A stretch of 64,000 bases of DNA from Karstenula rhodostoma CBS 690.94. Taxonomy: Eukaryota > Ascomycota > Dothideomycetes > Pleosporales > Didymosphaeriaceae. A program made the translations under genes and the position numbers. The notes below the pieces were generated by a model. The model made no database searches. It was not told where the DNA came from and saw only the letters and a list, made by a program, of their open reading frames with translations. The DNA lies in contig MU001501.1 in assembly GCA_010093485.1 (NCBI GenBank), positions 79,052-143,051 of the forward strand, in the 5' to 3' direction. Below, one piece after another: positions 31,037 to 43,900 of this stretch (position 1 is the first letter of the stretch; every line of letters begins with the position of its first letter).

Positions 31037-32948
31037 TGTTTGTGGTCTTCTAGGGAGAGGGAAAGAGGGGTTGGTTGTGGATGTGTGAATGCGGTGTTTA
31101 CGGTTTACGGCTGTTGTTGTCCTGGAGGGATGAGTGGGTGCCTGATATATGTCGAAGCCTCTAACCGCTTCGACACTAGTGAGACTGGGTACTCAGTATA
31201 CATGCTGCGAACAGACCGTCAAGTAGCCAATCACTACTCTCCGAACGAGGGGATGCATACACCGCACGAATGACACGGCTGTACACATGCATGCGGTACG
31301 AGTCTTCCCACGATGCTACAAAATCCAGAGAACCATAGTCTTCCAGCAGGTACATCCCTTCCCCCAATCAGAACTTCCTCAACCAATTCACCGAGACCCT
31401 CATCACACTACTAAGCAGTCTTTGTCTATCACTTTATGGGACTCCACTCTATAGTTCGTATTAATAATAAGAAAACTATTTACCAAGTCTCTCGCTCTAC
31501 TAAAAGAAAAAAAAAAGCTTCGTCGTCCATTCACTTTACATCCACAATCCCTATCCCCACAAACCATCCCCTCATATCCCTAGTAACAACATCCAGCCAT
31601 GATCGCAGACAGCAGACTCCACGTTCTACGTTAAAGCAGTGACATCAAGTAATGTATCTCTCATGTGCACTTCTCGAATTACCCATCCCAACCCACCCCC
31701 ACTCACCGCACACATACCATCAGTAACCACGCGCCACGTCACAACACGCAACCATAATCGCAGATAATATACTTTACTTTCAACGTCTTAGCAGTAATCC
31801 CCTTCCTACATATTATATACAAGGAGAAGAGAAAGGTCAGATCTCGCCGCCTTTATCCTCCTCTAAGCACCACCAGCCACACAACCAATGCGTTAACATC
31901 TCTATACTATAGGTAATAGTACGTACCATTCGTACTATCGTACAACCATCCCTTAATAATCTACCTGATTAATAAATAATTACTAACGTCTAATCCCCTT
32001 CCAGTACTGTAATAATAGAGTAGGGAGACCTCCCCTCCTTCACCGCACACTCCACCACCCACGCACCCTATCACCCATCACACAATCCACCGCAACATAC
32101 AGTACAGTGCTCATACTTAAATTCGTCTATCTACCTTCTACTCTACCCTTCCCCCTCCCCTTCCCCTTTCCTCCCTCCCCAAATCACCCCAAGAGCAAAA
32201 TCTATCCTACAAGAAGCGAACCCTCCCTCCACAATTACCCTAACCCCCACGAGAAAAAAAAAAGAGAAGAAAGAAAAAGAAAAACCACCCCAGTGAACAC
32301 GCCCCAACACCCAACACGCCCATCATCCCATCCCATCCCATTCCATTCCATTCCATTCCATCCTACCCCATCCCACCCCTCTCAGCGCCCACTCCGAACA
32401 AAAGAAACAAAAAAAAAAAAAAAAAGGGAAAAAAGCCAAGCCATTGGTATCATGCACACGCACGGACAGCAACGCAGCACAGCACACGCACGGTACAAAC
32501 AAACAAACAAACCAATCGATCGTTTGTAAACGCGCGCTGTCGTATCTTTTATCTTACCGCAGCGCAGCGAACCCCCGCCTCCTCTTCTTCTTATTCTTCC
32601 TCGACGCAAGCCTCGCCAAGCGCAAGCCAAAGCCAAAGGCCAGCTGCAAGAGCAGTGATACGTGTGTGTGATTGACAAAAGAAAAGGTAGAGCAGCAAGC
32701 CAGCAAAAAAAAAAAAAAAAAAAAAAAAGAGAAATATGCCCGTCGGAGATAGTATAAAAAGGGATGAGTGAGATGGAAAGAAAGAAAAAAGTTACAAAAA
32801 AAGGTTTTGACAAAAGAATGCATGCATGCTGGGGGGGTATGTGCAAACGCGACTTCAACGCACCCAAGCCAAGCCAATCCATCGAGCTTCACTTCAACAA
32901 CACCACCACCACATCTCGACCCCCTCCCCCGCCGTCGTGAAAAGCCCC
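31037..32948. other. Low-complexity gene-free region
   Basis: 1.9 kb with no supported gene. It is strongly skewed: C/A-rich with few G for about 31540-32400, poly-A runs at about 32408-32424 and 32706-32727, and a pentamer array at 32321-32372. It includes the sirtuin promoter and the MSS4 3' region. Long open frames here are a by-product of skewed composition. Confidence 0.6.
32321..32372. repeat. CCCAT/TTCCA pentanucleotide array
   Basis: About ten imperfect five-base units: first CCCAT, then TTCCA, ending in TCCTACCCCATCCCA. A simple-sequence repeat in the MSS4 3' flank. Confidence 0.7.
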
Positions 32949-35843
32949 CTAATTAACCCTCACGACCGTCTCCATGGGCGGCAGATGCGGCAAGTCCTTG
33001 TCCTTTCCCCGACCGCGCTCTTCCTTCGGCGGCGTGGGCGGCCCCGAATGCCGCTGGGCATAGCCAGTGTCTTTGGGCGGCGTGGGCGGGCGCTCCTCGC
33101 TGGCAGCCGTGCCCGAGTCCTTGGGCGGCGTCGGCGGCGGCCGGCCGTGGCTCTGGTCGCGCTCTCGGAGCCTGTTTTGCAGACCGCGGTCTTCCTGCCG
33201 GAGGGGAGGGGCGAAGTTGGAGTCTGTGCTTCGTGCGCTGCGGCCACCGGTGCTAGAGGTTTCCTGTGCTTCCTCGACGACGGGGAGGGTGGTGCCGAGC
33301 TCGCCGCGTTCTGCAGAGGGGCTGCGGACCAGGCGCATTTCCCGCTTGGGGATGTCTTCCTCGCTCGCGCCGTGACGCTTCGAGTGCTCCGCCTGGTTGT
33401 GGGCTTTGTGTAAGACTTTCTCGGTGGATTCGCGTTCGCTGCGAGTGTCGTTGATGCCCGCAAGGACGGGGTCGCTGGCTGCATGCGCGGACTCCTCGGC
33501 CTTCTCCCGCTCGGCGGCTTCGCGTGTCTTGGTGATGCTGCTGAGGAACTTTAGGAATCGGTCGCCGTATCTTTCGGGGGGAATGGCAGAGATCTGTGAT
33601 TCCTCGGCCATCAATCCCTTCCACCGGTGCTCTATGCGTTTGATGAGGTTGTACTGTGCTTGTTAGTCTTGGAGTGTGGTGAAAGACTGCATCTTCACTT
33701 ACATGTGTCAGGCAGTCGATGATGCCGAGGTAGTAGATCTCCTCGCCTGGTGTATCGTCCTCGTGCGTAGCCCTGAAGCCACCGTCGTCCACATAGAAGT
33801 AGTTATTCTTTTGCTGTCCTTGCAGCTCATCGGGCATCTTGGTCGCAGTCTGGTCCATGGGCACAGGCTTTTGTGTCTTGATCATCTGCCTCAACTCCTT
33901 GGCCTTGCGTGCGCTTTCCAGCTTTGACGGAGTCCGCGTGAGCATGGTCGGCGGTGCGTCTTCCGCCTGCTCACCACCCGGTTGGAATACCTGCAACGTC
34001 TTGTCCCGCAGGTTCTCCTCGTTCCCTTTCTCCACGTCGTGGATGCCGATGAGCATGGAGTAGTCCATGATGTGCAACTTCTGTAGGAGCTTGACATCCC
34101 GCTGCATCTGCTCGACAAACGTCTTCTTCTTCTCCGGTCCGAACTCCAGATGCTGATCCCGCCGTAACCAGTTGAGGTCCTTCAGCGTAGCACGTGGGTT
34201 CGCCTCCAACCCCTCCTCCTGGAAATTTCGTCCAATTGTCGACCCCTTCAAATCAAATGTGCGGTGGATATCTCGATGCGGGGGGAATAGATTGTTCATG
34301 ACAACAAAATGAATCTTGCGTCCGTAGGGTATCTTGACGCGATGCAGGCCGTAAAACTGGGACAGCAGGGTATTAGGGTTTTCCTGGACGTGGTTGTAGT
34401 AGTCCTTGAGGATTTTTCGGAGAAATTTGTGTTCGCCGTGATGTATGGTTTTGATGATGTATTTGTAGTCTCGAGAGAAATAAAAGAAGCTCCCGCTCTT
34501 GCCAGGGGAGCCCAGTTCGGAAAGGATGTATTTGCTCGTCAACGACACGAGGTAGTCGGCGGGGTCGAGGCCGAAGATGCTGCGGAGGTGGCGGAAGACC
34601 CAGGGCGCGTAGTCCTTAAACTTGAAGTCGTATTTTGCGGATGGCGTAAGTTCGTTTCCGGCACTGTCGGTTCGTTAGCATGATGGACATTGCGTACCAA
34701 ATGTGTAGGAGAACCACACGAAAGACCGAATAGAAATAGGAGGGTAGACGATGAGAAGTCTTCCGGCACGTACATATCGAAAGAGAACTTTTGCTTGGCG
34801 TCGAAGTCGGCATCGGTGAGGTCGCGGTCCATCTTCGCATTGGTCCGCGAGACGGTGAAGCGGATGCCTGTGAGCATATTGTAGGCCGTCACCCAATTGA
34901 CGTGGTTCTGATCGACCTTGGTACCGACCACCACGCGGTCGTCGTCGTCGTCATCCCTCCGCTTCCGCTTGCTAGCGCGCTTTTGCCTGATGTGCTCGGC
35001 CCACCGCGCAGCATCTTCGTCCTGGGGCACCTCGTCGAGATGCATGTCGGAATGGATAGAGCGGGTGGCGCGGCGTGCCAGCGACATTGATCCCCGGCGG
35101 CGGGTGGGGGTGTTGACTGGAGAGAATCTACCGCTTGCAGTCACGACGTCATCGGCGTTGTTGTTGTTGTTGTTCATGTTGTTGCGGAGGCCCTGGGCAC
35201 GGGCGGCGGAGACACTGGGCACCTCGAGGGTGTGTCGGTGCTGCAGGCGGTAGGGCGCCTCAACAGGGCTTGTGGTGTGGTTGAAGGCGGGCGGGGAGGA
35301 GACGCGGGAGGTCGAGCCCGGAATCTGCAGGTTGCTCTGCGAATTGGGCGACTGCGACTCGGTGCTGGTCTTGGGGGCGACGGGCGGGCTGGTCGCGTTG
35401 AGGGTGACGTGCGTGCTCGTGCAGCCATCGTCCTGTTCGCTGCTGTAGACGGACGCAAAGTAACCATCATCCCTGCCGGGCGGTGCACCCGAGTTGAGCC
35501 GGTGCGGTCCTGCCGTGGCTGCGGGCGTGTGTTTGCCCACACTCGACCCTCGCTGGCGGCCTGCGCTGCCATCGACCTGCTGCTGCTGCTGCTGCGGCGT
35601 CCGTCTAGCAGGGTGCGAGGGCTGCACGGGCCGGCCGTTGGGTATCGACTGCATCACGGCGCCGTTGGTCGTGTGCGGCGAGCCATGGTGCACCTTGTCG
35701 GAAAAGTCGGCGCCGAACAGCGACTTGTCGGACAGGGTGCGCGAGGGCAGCGTGTAGGTCTGGATGGTGTGGCCGTGGGTGGAGTCGCTTTGGTCGGCCG
35801 TCGACGAGGGCATCGTCCGGGAAGCGACAACGGTCGCAATCAT
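32949..35843 (-). CDS. MSS4: Phosphatidylinositol-4-phosphate 5-kinase
   Basis: Makes PI(4,5)P2 from PI4P at the plasma membrane, controlling actin, endocytosis and cell integrity. Exons 35843-34774, 34663-33703 and 33653-32949 join to 911 residues; ATG 35843 is the first in frame. Residues 1-330 are Ser/Pro/Gln/Asn-rich and probably disordered, with a basic [11 protein letters not shown] patch. The kinase core starts near [19 protein letters not shown] and shows [16 protein letters not shown] (catalytic Lys), the [10 protein letters not shown] hinge, [11 protein letters not shown] (DLKGS signature), [10 protein letters not shown] and GIIDCLT before the specificity loop at EHRWKG. The C-terminal 190 residues are disordered with three PPTPPK repeats, possible SH3 ligands. 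The kinase insert between MDYSML and GIID is long. Confidence 0.95.
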
Positions 35844-37247
35844 AAGCGGGCGCTCCACGCGTGCGGGTTGCGAGCGGGCAGCCAGCTCTCCGGTCGGGTC
35901 GTGTCGAGCGTGCCGTGTCGTGACGGGCGGTTGCTATGGCGTCGCTCGGGGTGCGAATTGAGGGGGTCGGGGCGGGCGGACGCAGCGTGCTGGGGTGGGA
36001 GCAGCGCGCAGAGGGGCGGGGCAGGGCGGCCGTCGCTGGACAAGGTGGCAAGAATGGGCGTGCTGGTGGGGAGGACGAGCAATCGTCGGTGGGCGGTGGG
36101 CGGTGGTGAAGATGTCAGAGAGAGACAAAGCACGGAAGCAAGGCACTGGTCAGCGTCTGCAAGGTGCAAGGTGCAAGGGTCTGTGGATGGCCTGCGGATG
36201 GCCTGCTCGCCAAGCAGACACAGCTGCCAGCCGCCGCGCCGGCAAACGGGACGAGAGGGCCTCTACGATAACGCCACTCACAGCGCTGCCCACGACACCG
36301 GTGGCCTGCCACGGCCTCGCACAGCTGCCGACGGCGCACTGCGACGTGACTGTAGATGCTGGCCAGGCTGGACGCGGTGCGGGCTGCAACGCTGCTTGCG
36401 AACCCGCCCGGCAGCGACCGTCTCTCGCTCGTTCTTCGTCCGCTCAGGGGAGGAGTCGTGAAATTGGCCGAGCGCACGCCCGTATCTGGTTAGGCCGTAG
36501 CCACTTCGGGTTCAGCCTCACAGCCACAGCCACAGCCACAGCCACAGCCACAGCTACAGCTACACGCCGCACGCCAGCCCTCCGCCCTTCACAACGCGGC
36601 CCGGCGTTATCGCAGCCTCGCACCCTCCAACCTCTTCCAAGTTCCCAGTGCATGCCGGCGAGCCCACCAAAGGCCTCCCCCGTCGCCCCCTTTCGATCCA
36701 AACAATCTCCCTTCGTGCCGGGAGCCGCCTTTCCCTCCGTGCGCCCCAGCTCGTTAGCGGGCCGCAGCCATGCACGTGCTGGGCTGGAATTCCGCTGCTG
36801 AGTGTACTGTTTCGTCGTCCGTCCGTCCGTCCGTCACCACCATCTCAGCCCGTCACCGCAATAGCCCCTGGGCGGCATTGGATCCTCCGCTCGCTGACAA
36901 CGCGCAGAGGTGCAAAGGTACGCATACGCGTATCAAATCCACACGCAGATTACAGTGGGCGGCTCAGCCACTTGCATGTGTTCCTAGCGCGCCTTAGCCA
37001 CATTCCAGACTTCGGATCGCTTCGGGCCCGACCCGGCATCCGCTTTACGCTGGTCTCGACAACCTCACGTATTCCCTTTCGAGCAATGCAAGGATACCGT
37101 AGAGTTCTGTCTCGCCGCCTGAGCTACTGACCAGCAATCTAACCAGAACATCAAATGGAGCGTAAAAGTGGATTAAAAAGCAGGTATGGCCTATGTTATT
37201 ACCCACCTCCTCGGCGCCGCCCTCCTCAGCGTCCCCTACCGCTCCCT
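35844..37247. other. MSS4 upstream region
   Basis: GC-rich and gene-free. Long open frames on the plus strand across 35232-36800 are mirrors of the Pro/Ser-rich MSS4 N-terminus and of GC-rich DNA. It contains a hexamer array (listed) and a short GTCC repeat at about 36817-36834. Confidence 0.5.
36519..36563. repeat. CACAGC hexanucleotide microsatellite
   Basis: About seven tandem copies of CACAGC, the last two with a C-to-T change (AGCTAC), about 680 bases upstream of the MSS4 start. Confidence 0.75.
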
Positions 37248-37531
37248 CAAACTCGGCCTCCCCACCTCGTCTCCCTCGTCAACCGCACCATCTATCTCAA
37301 CCACGCGGCGAATGCGGCGTATGCTGCGAGCGAGGTAAATAGCGGCGTGTTAGACATGCCAGTGTTGTTTGTTGATGCGGGGCACGATGCCGTGTGCAGC
37401 ACGAGCACGACGCCGCTGATGGGCGAGGCGAAGCGCAGAGGGGTGCGGTGTTGGATTTGACTGTTGAGGTGGTGGAGGCGGGGCATCGGGTTATGCTGGA
37501 GCGCCGGGGGAGGTGGATGCGGCGTTGTAGT
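37248..37531 (+). pseudogene. Epoxide hydrolase (alpha/beta-hydrolase) C-terminal relic
   Basis: One frame (37248-37460) reads LVSLVNRTIY, then NHAANAAYAAS, then GVLDMPVLFVDAGHDAVCST, which resembles the region of fungal soluble epoxide hydrolases around the catalytic acid (NGGVLDMPVLF...YDxVC). A +1 change of frame at about 37451 continues with LTVEVVEAGHRVMLER, matching the catalytic His segment (AGHWVxLEKP) but with Arg after His. About 100 residues normally found between the NR(D)IYPED and NHxxN segments are missing, and the N-terminal two-thirds with the nucleophile (HDWG...) was not found. This is a deleted and frame-shifted remnant, not a working gene. Confidence 0.65.
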
Positions 37532-38107
37532 TTGAAGTTTGGGGGTAAGTAGGGTTACGTATTATCGCATGTGCCGCACGCATCTGCCAGTTCAAGACCG
37601 TCGTTCTCGTTCAACCCCTACCGCTCACATAATCCGGACCCCAACCCAACCTTGCAACCCTAAGGTCAGAGGCGCGTCACGTGCCGCCCCACCCGACGCG
37701 CCAAAGACGTTGCACCCACAACAACGCGTCCATCCCATCCCAACCCCTCACTACACATGCACCCGCCGTAGAACCGCACGCATCTCGCTTTATCCAGCAC
37801 ACACGCACAGCACACGAAATGGAGTTAACACTTTGGTATTCATCGCGTCATGACCTCTCAAAAATAAAACGAAAAAGAGAGAGAAAATATATACACCATG
37901 CCCATCCCATAGCCCAGCCCGAAAAAACGCCCATACTCCCATCCCTGTGAAACCCCTCCAGTCCACCCAGCCCAGCCCATCCTGTGCCCAAATGGGGATA
38001 TCTTCCATAGAAAGAAGAGCAAAGACATACACATGCCACCTAAGAACCGCCACACACAGCAGTTGCATCAAGCACGCCCCATCCATCACGACTCTACTTC
38101 AGCGCAC
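37532..38107. other. Interval downstream of histone H1
   Basis: 576 bases containing the H1 3' flank; no gene recognised. Confidence 0.5.
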
Positions 38108-39400
38108 TCAAGCCTCGCTCTTCTTCGGCGTCGCGCGCTTGGGCGTGCTCTTCTTGGTCGGCTCCGCTGCCGCTTTTGATGCCTTGCCTGCGGGGGTCGT
38201 CTTCTTCTTGGGTGCGGGCGCCTTCGCTGCCTTCTTCGCAGGTGCCTTGGTGGTGGGCACGGCGGCCTTGGTCTTGGTTACGCGGCCGGACTTGGTCTTG
38301 CTGAGGACCGCGAAGTCCTCCTTGGGGACGGCGGGTGCCTCGGCGGCCTTGCGGGGCTTGCTGGCGTTGGCCTTGGGCTTTGCGGCGGCAGCCTTGGTCT
38401 CTTTCTTAGGGGCAGCGGCCTTGGTGGTCTTCTTCGCTGCGGGTGCTTTCTTGGTGGCGGGGGCCTTGGCCTTCTGTGGGGTTGTCAGTCAGTGTTGAGG
38501 GCACTGAGTCCACCCAGGATAGGCAGGCGAACTCATGAGTCCAACTTACGGTAGCGGTGGCCTTCGCCTTGGGAGCGACGGTCTTCTTCTCAGTCTTCTT
38601 CTCAGCCTTGGGCTCGGCCTTCTCCTTTTTCGCAGCAACGGGCTTAGCCTCCTTTGCGTCTTTCTTAGCGAGCTTTATGCTGCCAGACTTCTGGCCTAAG
38701 ACGACGTCAGCAAAACCGATCGTTGGAATTCGACGCGTCAAACGCGTTCATGACGCGCTTGAAGCAGACGCCAGTAGGGAGACCGGCAAGGTGCACACGT
38801 ACCCTTGGGGAAGCTGAAGTCACCGCTGTCGAGTCCCTTGCGGATGGCGCCGTTGACGCGGCTCTTGAACATGGCTTCGGTAGGGTTGCCCAGGCTGTTG
38901 TTTGCCTTCAGGTACTTCTGGATAGCTTGACGGCTGCAGAACACAAGAGTCAGTGTGGTGTTCTCCTGCGACGTGACTTGAGCTGGAAGCGACACTTGGC
39001 GGCGACGGCATAGTGAGCTCCAGGGCGGCGACGTACCTTGAACCATTGCGCTCTTTAAGCTGTAGCGTGCAGAAAACGCGTCAGTGAACATGTTCTCAAA
39101 GTTTGGGAGTGTGCGAGGCATTTGTTGTGACATGCGACCAGACGGCGCGTCGAAGCGTCCAGCCAGGTGCGGGGAACGCAATGCGCCGGGGAACGCAGAC
39201 TTACGTTGATGATGGCATCTTTGACCATATCTGCGAAAACAAGTCAGTAAACGCTCGCGAACACGATGGAACCAAAGCGCCCGGCGGGCGACAGCGTGGT
39301 GCTGCGCAACGGCGCGTCACGTACCGATGTAGGAGCCATGTGCCGGGGCGGCGGCGGCAGCCTTCTTGGTGGAAGCGGTGGAAGACTTCTTGGGAGGCAT
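38108..39400 (-). CDS. HHO1: Linker histone H1
   Basis: Binds linker DNA at the nucleosome dyad and compacts chromatin. Six exons, 39400-39325, 39230-39205, 39059-39037, 38933-38803, 38695-38550 and 38473-38108, join to 255 residues; exons 2 and 3 are just 26 and 23 bases. The winged-helix H15 domain spans residues 20-90: [27 protein letters not shown], then AMFKSRVNGAIRKGLDSGDF, a short G at the FSFPKG wing and SGSIKLAK. The remaining tail is Lys/Ala/Pro-rich (KAEPKAEKK, AKPKANASKPRKAAEAP), typical of H1. There is one H15 domain, as in filamentous fungi, against two in yeast Hho1. Introns cut inside the globular domain. A TATA box lies upstream. Confidence 0.95.
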
Positions 39401-40993
39401 AATTGATGATAGTAGTATGATGTTGTAGATGAGTTCTCGACGGTTACAACGAGGGGCGGATCGTGTTATTCGACGTGGTGATGGTGGAGTGGGAAGCTCG
39501 GAGGGATGGGATAGCGGCGCAGGCAGCGCGGAGCGGGGAGTCGCGGCCCTTATATACGTCGCTTAGCCACCAGGTGCACTTCCAGATCAACACCCCATTC
39601 CGCATTAGGAAGGATTAAACTCGTTTCAGTGCCAGATGTGATCCAGAGATCAATTGATGCGAAGACTAGGCGTAGGTTCTGCCGGCCAGATTTGCGGCGC
39701 GCCTGTACCAGACGTTGTGTTGGGGTCTGGGAAGCTCGCTGTTCGTCGAGCGCGCTCCCATCTCCCACTCCTACTTCGTCACCTGGCTCTTCTGATTCTC
39801 TCCGTATGAGGCCAATAGATGGCGCCTCCTCTCGACAGATCCCTGATGGCAGGTGTTATACTTCCTGTTGTATCGACTCTCTTGCTATACGCTTGAGTCA
39901 TACATTCTCCGATGATCACTCTCGACCTCGTGTTTTGATTGTCGCGTCTGCGATGCCAACGCGTCATTTTCGCCCACCTCGCTGGTGTTTCGATTGCGCC
40001 TCAGCGCTGCTCCGTCGCGTGCTTTGTTGCTGTTGTTGTCCTAGAAGCCTATTCATCTATCTACATTTCCCTTTTTCGTCACCAGTTTCTCGTCATGTCT
40101 CACTATACTAAAGGCCTTCAAGTCGCGCATGTCTATCGCACACCAGCTGAGCGACGATACGTGTCACGCGCTCTGTCTATCGCTGCTTTCTACGTCTGCG
40201 TTTAGTCCGTTGTTTTCTATCATGCCACGTCATAAAAGATTGATTGCTGTTCGTCTCTACTTTCTTCTGATTCGTACTGCTCCTACGCGCCCCATCGTGG
40301 TCCGCTCTCATCCGCCGGCTACCGACTGCTTGCCCCTTACCAGAGCCCGGCACGACGCCACTGTGAGATCCCTCATTCACATTGCATAGTGTCATTCATC
40401 AGCGACAGAGGGGAGGCAGATCTTGCTTCTTAAGCAGGGTTTCAATTCATGATACGCATTACACAGTTGTCGTAGTTGGAGTTGTTGACGCCGCACCAAG
40501 ACCACTGACAGCTACAAATCCATGGAACGCTGGTTCATATAGAGCATACAGCCAACGTAAGCTCTGCAAACAATCTCTGTCGGAAAAACAATGCAACGCC
40601 ACTCAAATATCCTCGTACCAGGTTATGCATCGTTGGCCTGAGAGGGCCTGGCCGGAAACTCCATCGCTATGCATGCCGAAAATAACTCGAGAATATCCAC
40701 CGTGCCAAGTGGTGTGTTGCCAAGTCCTGATGGTATCGCGCAAACGAAAAAATACAATTATTAGTGTTAGAGGGGGTATCGCATGATTAGAAGGGTGAGC
40801 CGGCACCGGGAAGAAGCGGTCCTGGTGTCGAAGCGATGGGAGTGCCAGCTACTGTGACAGGACTCGCAGCCCCAGCATCCCTGAAAGTGTCGCTCTGCTT
40901 CTTCGAGCCATTGAGCAGCGGGCAAAGTCTATTAGGTCTCTGTAAGCAAGTGTCCGGTCATAGGGGAAGAAGATACATAGGAGGTATACATGT
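39401..40993. other. Gene-free interval between H1 and TAF1
   Basis: 1.6 kb without a supported gene. The H1 promoter lies at the left end and the TAF1 3' flank at the right. Frames of up to 160 codons at 39629-40389 lack family features and were not accepted. Confidence 0.5.
39549..39556 (-). promoter_or_regulatory. TATA box of histone H1
   Basis: TATATAAG in the context CGTATATAAGGG on the minus strand, 149 bases before the H1 ATG; one of the clearest core promoter elements in the window. Confidence 0.6.
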
Positions 40994-43900
40994 TCAGGAG
41001 AGGGGGGAGGCAAAAGAAACGGTCTTTGCGCACTTTTTGTTTGTCTTGATGTGCCCCACTTCGCCGCAGTTCGCGCACTTTCGAGGAGTAGAGCTGCTCT
41101 TTCCATTAGACGGAGCGATGCCCTTTGCCTTTTCGCGGCCTTCGCGGCGCTCGATGTTTCGTTGCAGGCGCGCCATTTCCGCTTTTAGCTTCAACATCTG
41201 TTGGTGGTCGAACTCAGCATTACCGGTCGGCTTAATATCATCGATGTTCATGCTCAACAATCGCTGTTGTTTCTTACGCTTCATGTATAGTTTGATGACT
41301 TCGGGATCGGTGACGATCTGCACCTTCTCCTCGACTTCGTCGTGTCGGTTCCTGAACTTGCGGACGATGCGCAGCTTCTTGCCACCATCGGCACCTGCAC
41401 TGTTACGACTGAACTGACTCATAGTCTCATCTTCGCCTCGCAAACCCGGGTATGGGGTCGAGACCTCTGAACGTCCACGTGCTGCGTTAGGTTGCGTCAT
41501 TGCCTCGACGTCTAGGTCTTCATCAGAAGGTATCGCGGAAGAAAGAAGGCTGTCCTTCTGCTTGTTCCAGATACGCTTGATGGCATCCTCGTACTGCTGC
41601 TGTTGTTTCTGGACGTTGTAGCTGTGGCCGCCATTGTCCTTCTTGTTCCGAGCATCAATCTTGTCCGCCGTACTCTCGCCAATGTCCTTGAAACCACCTT
41701 TCATGGACGTCTTGATGAAGCTGAAACCCTCGTTGCGACCAGTAGGGTCCCCCTCTCCATGCAATGTGAGCATCGCCTTTCCTGTGCAGGCATTGAGGAA
41801 GTTCTTGGTAGTATGCCACGGAGCTAGTTTCAGTTCGAGGCTCTCGTTGGTCTCATTGTCCTCATCATCTTGGATGTCGCTAGTCTTAATGCCGGCATCT
41901 TGGAGCTGCTTGTCACCAGCATGCATAGAATCGATCAGGCAGATGTCCTCTGGTTTGATCCACGTGCGCAGAGTTGGCTCATCCGGAATGGTTTCGCCGG
42001 CGACGGGCTCCCAGGTGCCCAGGTTCTTATCGTATTTCATGATTTCCCTCATCCTAGACCGATTCTGCGCGATTTCCGTACCAGGAAGGTGGTGCTTGAT
42101 CATCTCGTTGCTCACCCAAGGCTGCCTGTGGTTGTTCTGTTGGCCTCGTCGATACAATCGGAAGGCTAGCATCTTCAAGCGCTTCTTGGATGCTTCAGTG
42201 ACCTTACGCGCGTGTGTGCCAGGCACTTCCGTGTAAGGAAACTCCTGGCCGACAACGACAAGGTTATCGATGTTTCGCATGTAGTACTTTGACCCATGAA
42301 CGCCGGTGTGGCTCCTGCTGACGAGGAAGTCGGTCTTCTCTGCGTTGTGCTGGAAGATTGGGGCGCGGTACATCCCATTCTGAAGAGTCAACCACTCCTC
42401 GCCAGGCTCGATGGGTCCGAACATAGCGAAAGGGCTCTTGTCGTGCGGCAACAGGATCTGCGTCTCGCCAATCGCAGGTTTAGGTCGATTGTTATCCTCG
42501 GCTGTTCTACGACGGTAGTAGTTGAACACCTTGACACCCATGCCGAAGTTCGAAAGCGTGGTAGGATACTCTTCAGAATATTCTGCAAGGAGGAGGTCCG
42601 CATTGTCTCCGACATTGAGGTCTTCGGCAGTGGCGAATGCCTCTGATGGCTTCTGGTGACGCTTGTTTTTCCTCTTGACACTCTTGAGCGGGGATATAAT
42701 GGCACGCTCGCCAGGCTTGAAGGAGATGGTCGGGCGGTGGAAAGATCGTAGTTCGCGATCGGAGAGGTTGACCTTGTAGAACGGATATTGCAATTTCAAG
42801 GCGGGGAGACTGTGGTCGATGGTGGAGTTGCCGATGGTACCGCGGACCTTCTGCTGGCTACTCTCCTTCAGAGCGTCGTAATGCTCATCGTTCGAGATGT
42901 TGAAGCGTTTCAGCATAGGGTTGCCACGATGATCGCGCTTGAGACCGACACCAATCGTACGGGGTTTCTGCTCCTCTACAGTAGGTTGCTGCACGTCGAG
43001 TAGTAATTGAGGGTCGTTCATGTCCAGAATGATCTTCTTCGCGAGCTTTGCGGTGACCAATTCGGGATCGTCCCACGAGGGAAGACTCATATGGTCGTAC
43101 ACTGAGAACGTGACAGGGCTATCACGGTCACCCAATCGGCGCCGCTTGGTGGCGCTGTTGATACTAACGAGCTCGGGCGTCTTAGCACCCTCTGAGTCCG
43201 ACAAGGTAGCGACGCTCTCCGAGTCGATGTTCCAATCCTCGCAGGCGACCTCGAGGTCGCCCCAGGTAACGTTTCCGATCATCTCGTGGTCATTGGTGGC
43301 TTCCCATACATCCAAGTCCATCTCGTCGCTGCTGTGGTCCTCCTTCTCCACGCGCTGCTGAATGTGGATGATGCCCCCCTCTTCCTCTTCGTCCACTCGG
43401 CCATGCTTAACGGTGCTGGTTGACATCAATCGAAAGCTCTTCTCCTGGTCAGGTGCGATGTCCAGGTTGATCTTCGTGCCGAATGCCAGCGGCTTGGGCG
43501 CCTTGGCGGGTTCCTGAGGTTTGAAGTATGCGCGCTTGCGGGTGATCAAACTAGCGAAGCGGAGCGGCTTTCCCTTCTCGAAGTCAGGGTAAAGCTGGCG
43601 GAAGAGTTCCTCGTCAGAAGTCGGTGCAAGAGGAATACGGTCGCCCTTAGGACGATTGGCCTCAGCGAACAGCCGCCTCTGCTCAACCCACTCTGGATTC
43701 TCATCGTCATCGTCTGCAGCGACGTTGCTGGTAGCGTTTACAGTCTGCCCAGTGCCGCTCGCCAGGACTATCGGGACTGACGCAGCAGTACCGGCGGCCT
43801 GCGCTTCGTCGTCTTGGGAACGGTCTGCTCCAGGACTGGCCGCATCCTCGTTGAACAGAGCATCGATATCTTCGTCTTCCTCCATGTTGTCGTCGTCTTG

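Noticed and set aside
32107..32892. Several 100-170 codon frames
   Set aside because: They come from C/A-rich and poly-A low-complexity DNA; products are Pro/Phe/Lys runs without family features.
35232..36461. 409-codon open frame on the plus strand
   Set aside because: It lies antisense to the disordered N-terminus of MSS4 and GC-rich upstream DNA; composition (Arg/Gly/Val) is that of a mirror frame and no family is recognisable.
39629..40389. Open frames of up to 160 codons between H1 and TAF1
   Set aside because: Cys/Arg/Ser-rich without domains, no splice-supported continuation.
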